Assembly: GCF_028888695.1 (NCBI RefSeq)
Contig: NZ_PNFF01000002.1
Location: 372,001 to 436,000 of the forward strand
DNA from: Bacillus methanolicus
Lineage (GTDB): Bacteria; Bacillota; Bacilli; Bacillales; Cytobacillaceae
Length of the DNA: 64,000 nt
Direction of reading: 5' to 3'
Shown here: in pieces, positions 63,881 through 64,000 of the stretch
How positions within the stretch are numbered: the first letter of the stretch is position 1
Layout of the letters: every line of letters begins with the position of its first letter
Notes under the pieces: model-generated
Databases searched by the model: none
What the model was told of the DNA's origin: nothing
The model's input: the letters and a program-made list of their open reading frames with translations, nothing else
Program-made: the position numbers and the translations under genes

Positions 63881-64000
63881 GGTACTTTTCTTCTTTTCTC
63901 TTCTAAAAACATTGGAACGAACGGATTCTTTGCAAGTCTGTTCCGTAGTATTCCCATCTGTTTCCTCTCCAGCGAAAACCTGATACAGATGTTCTGCCGA
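63856..64000 (-). CDS. possible 3' end of a gene entering from the right edge
   Basis: On the minus strand an open frame from the edge reads RQNICIRFSLERKQMGILRN and on to VPVKGPDHL before TAG at 63856-63858. GGAGAGG 6 bases before an internal ATG (63956) could instead start a 33-codon ORF. The last codons and the stop lie inside the REP-like hairpin. Family unknown, and it may be non-coding. Confidence 0.3.
   Translation of the reverse strand, partial: RQNICIRFSLERKQMGILRNRLAKNPFVPMFLEEKRRKVPVKGPDHL

Overview
The window is chromosomal DNA of an endospore-forming, low-to-moderate GC Bacillaceae. Spore and phosphorelay genes (spo0F, rsfA, gerQ, pbpG), a bacillithiol gene (bshB2), hemQ, lipL and delta factor rpoE all point there. 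From tdk to pdxK the gene order follows the Bacillus subtilis tdk-rpmE-rho-glpX-murZ-tal-fbaA-spo0F-ywjG-pyrG-rpoE ... fadF-clsB ... argS-ywiB ... speB-speE-pbpG-ywhD-ywhC-ywhB-ywgA-ywfO-rsfA-lipL-lgt-pta-hemQ-gerQ-ywdK-ywdI-ung-ywdB block. I recognised this from memory of family sequences, not from a search, and I cannot name the species.

Layout. 1-12.7 kb: housekeeping genes for nucleotide salvage and CTP synthesis, ribosomal L31, Rho, gluconeogenesis and glycolysis, peptidoglycan precursor synthesis and the sporulation phosphorelay, almost all on the minus strand. 12.8-23.7 kb: a minus-strand acyl-CoA degradation cluster (fadF, thiolase, 3-hydroxyacyl-CoA dehydrogenase, two acyl-CoA dehydrogenases, a TetR regulator and a fused isobutyryl-CoA mutase). 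It has operator-like and cre-like sites. 23.8-43.6 kb: cardiolipin synthase, argS, polyamine synthesis, a glycosyltransferase PBP, M50 protease, tautomerase, HD protein, RsfA, LipL, lgt (frameshifted as given), pta, hemQ and gerQ. 43.8-45.2 kb: a complete IS256-family element with an 8-bp target duplication. 45.3-50.3 kb: ywdK, ywdI, an overlooked 56-codon cysteine-rich gene, a perfect parS site, ung, moaD-moaE, mobA and pdxK. 50.7-64 kb: an accessory-looking stretch with bshB2, a hemerythrin protein behind an FNR-type site, two TetR-linked ABC exporters, a sugar dehydrogenase lipoprotein, a HAD phosphatase, an AlkD-type DNA glycosylase and a BmrA-like exporter.

The strongest regulatory reading is the pyrG leader. 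A sigma-A promoter with perfect spacing starts transcription at GGGC, ahead of an intrinsic terminator whose 5' arm is C/U-rich. This is the architecture of the known CTP-sensing reiterative-transcription attenuator. Other good sites are cre at pta and in the fatty-acid cluster, a shared operator in front of fadF and of the thiolase gene, paired palindromes in front of an ABC operon, and an unusual ATT start for tal.

The most unexplained material is between the genes. At least six repeat families share the intergenic space: 20-nt tandem arrays (GCTCAT...), 21-nt tandem arrays of two unrelated sequences (one alternating as a 42-nt dimer), REP-like hairpins with GGGTCTGGCCC and TTAACGCGTTAA cores, 70-105-bp elements bounded by GGGTCAGACCC, a roughly 170-200-bp element in three copies, and a nested-hairpin element whose inner stem is replaced while the outer scaffold is kept. 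No CRISPR array, rRNA or tRNA gene was seen.
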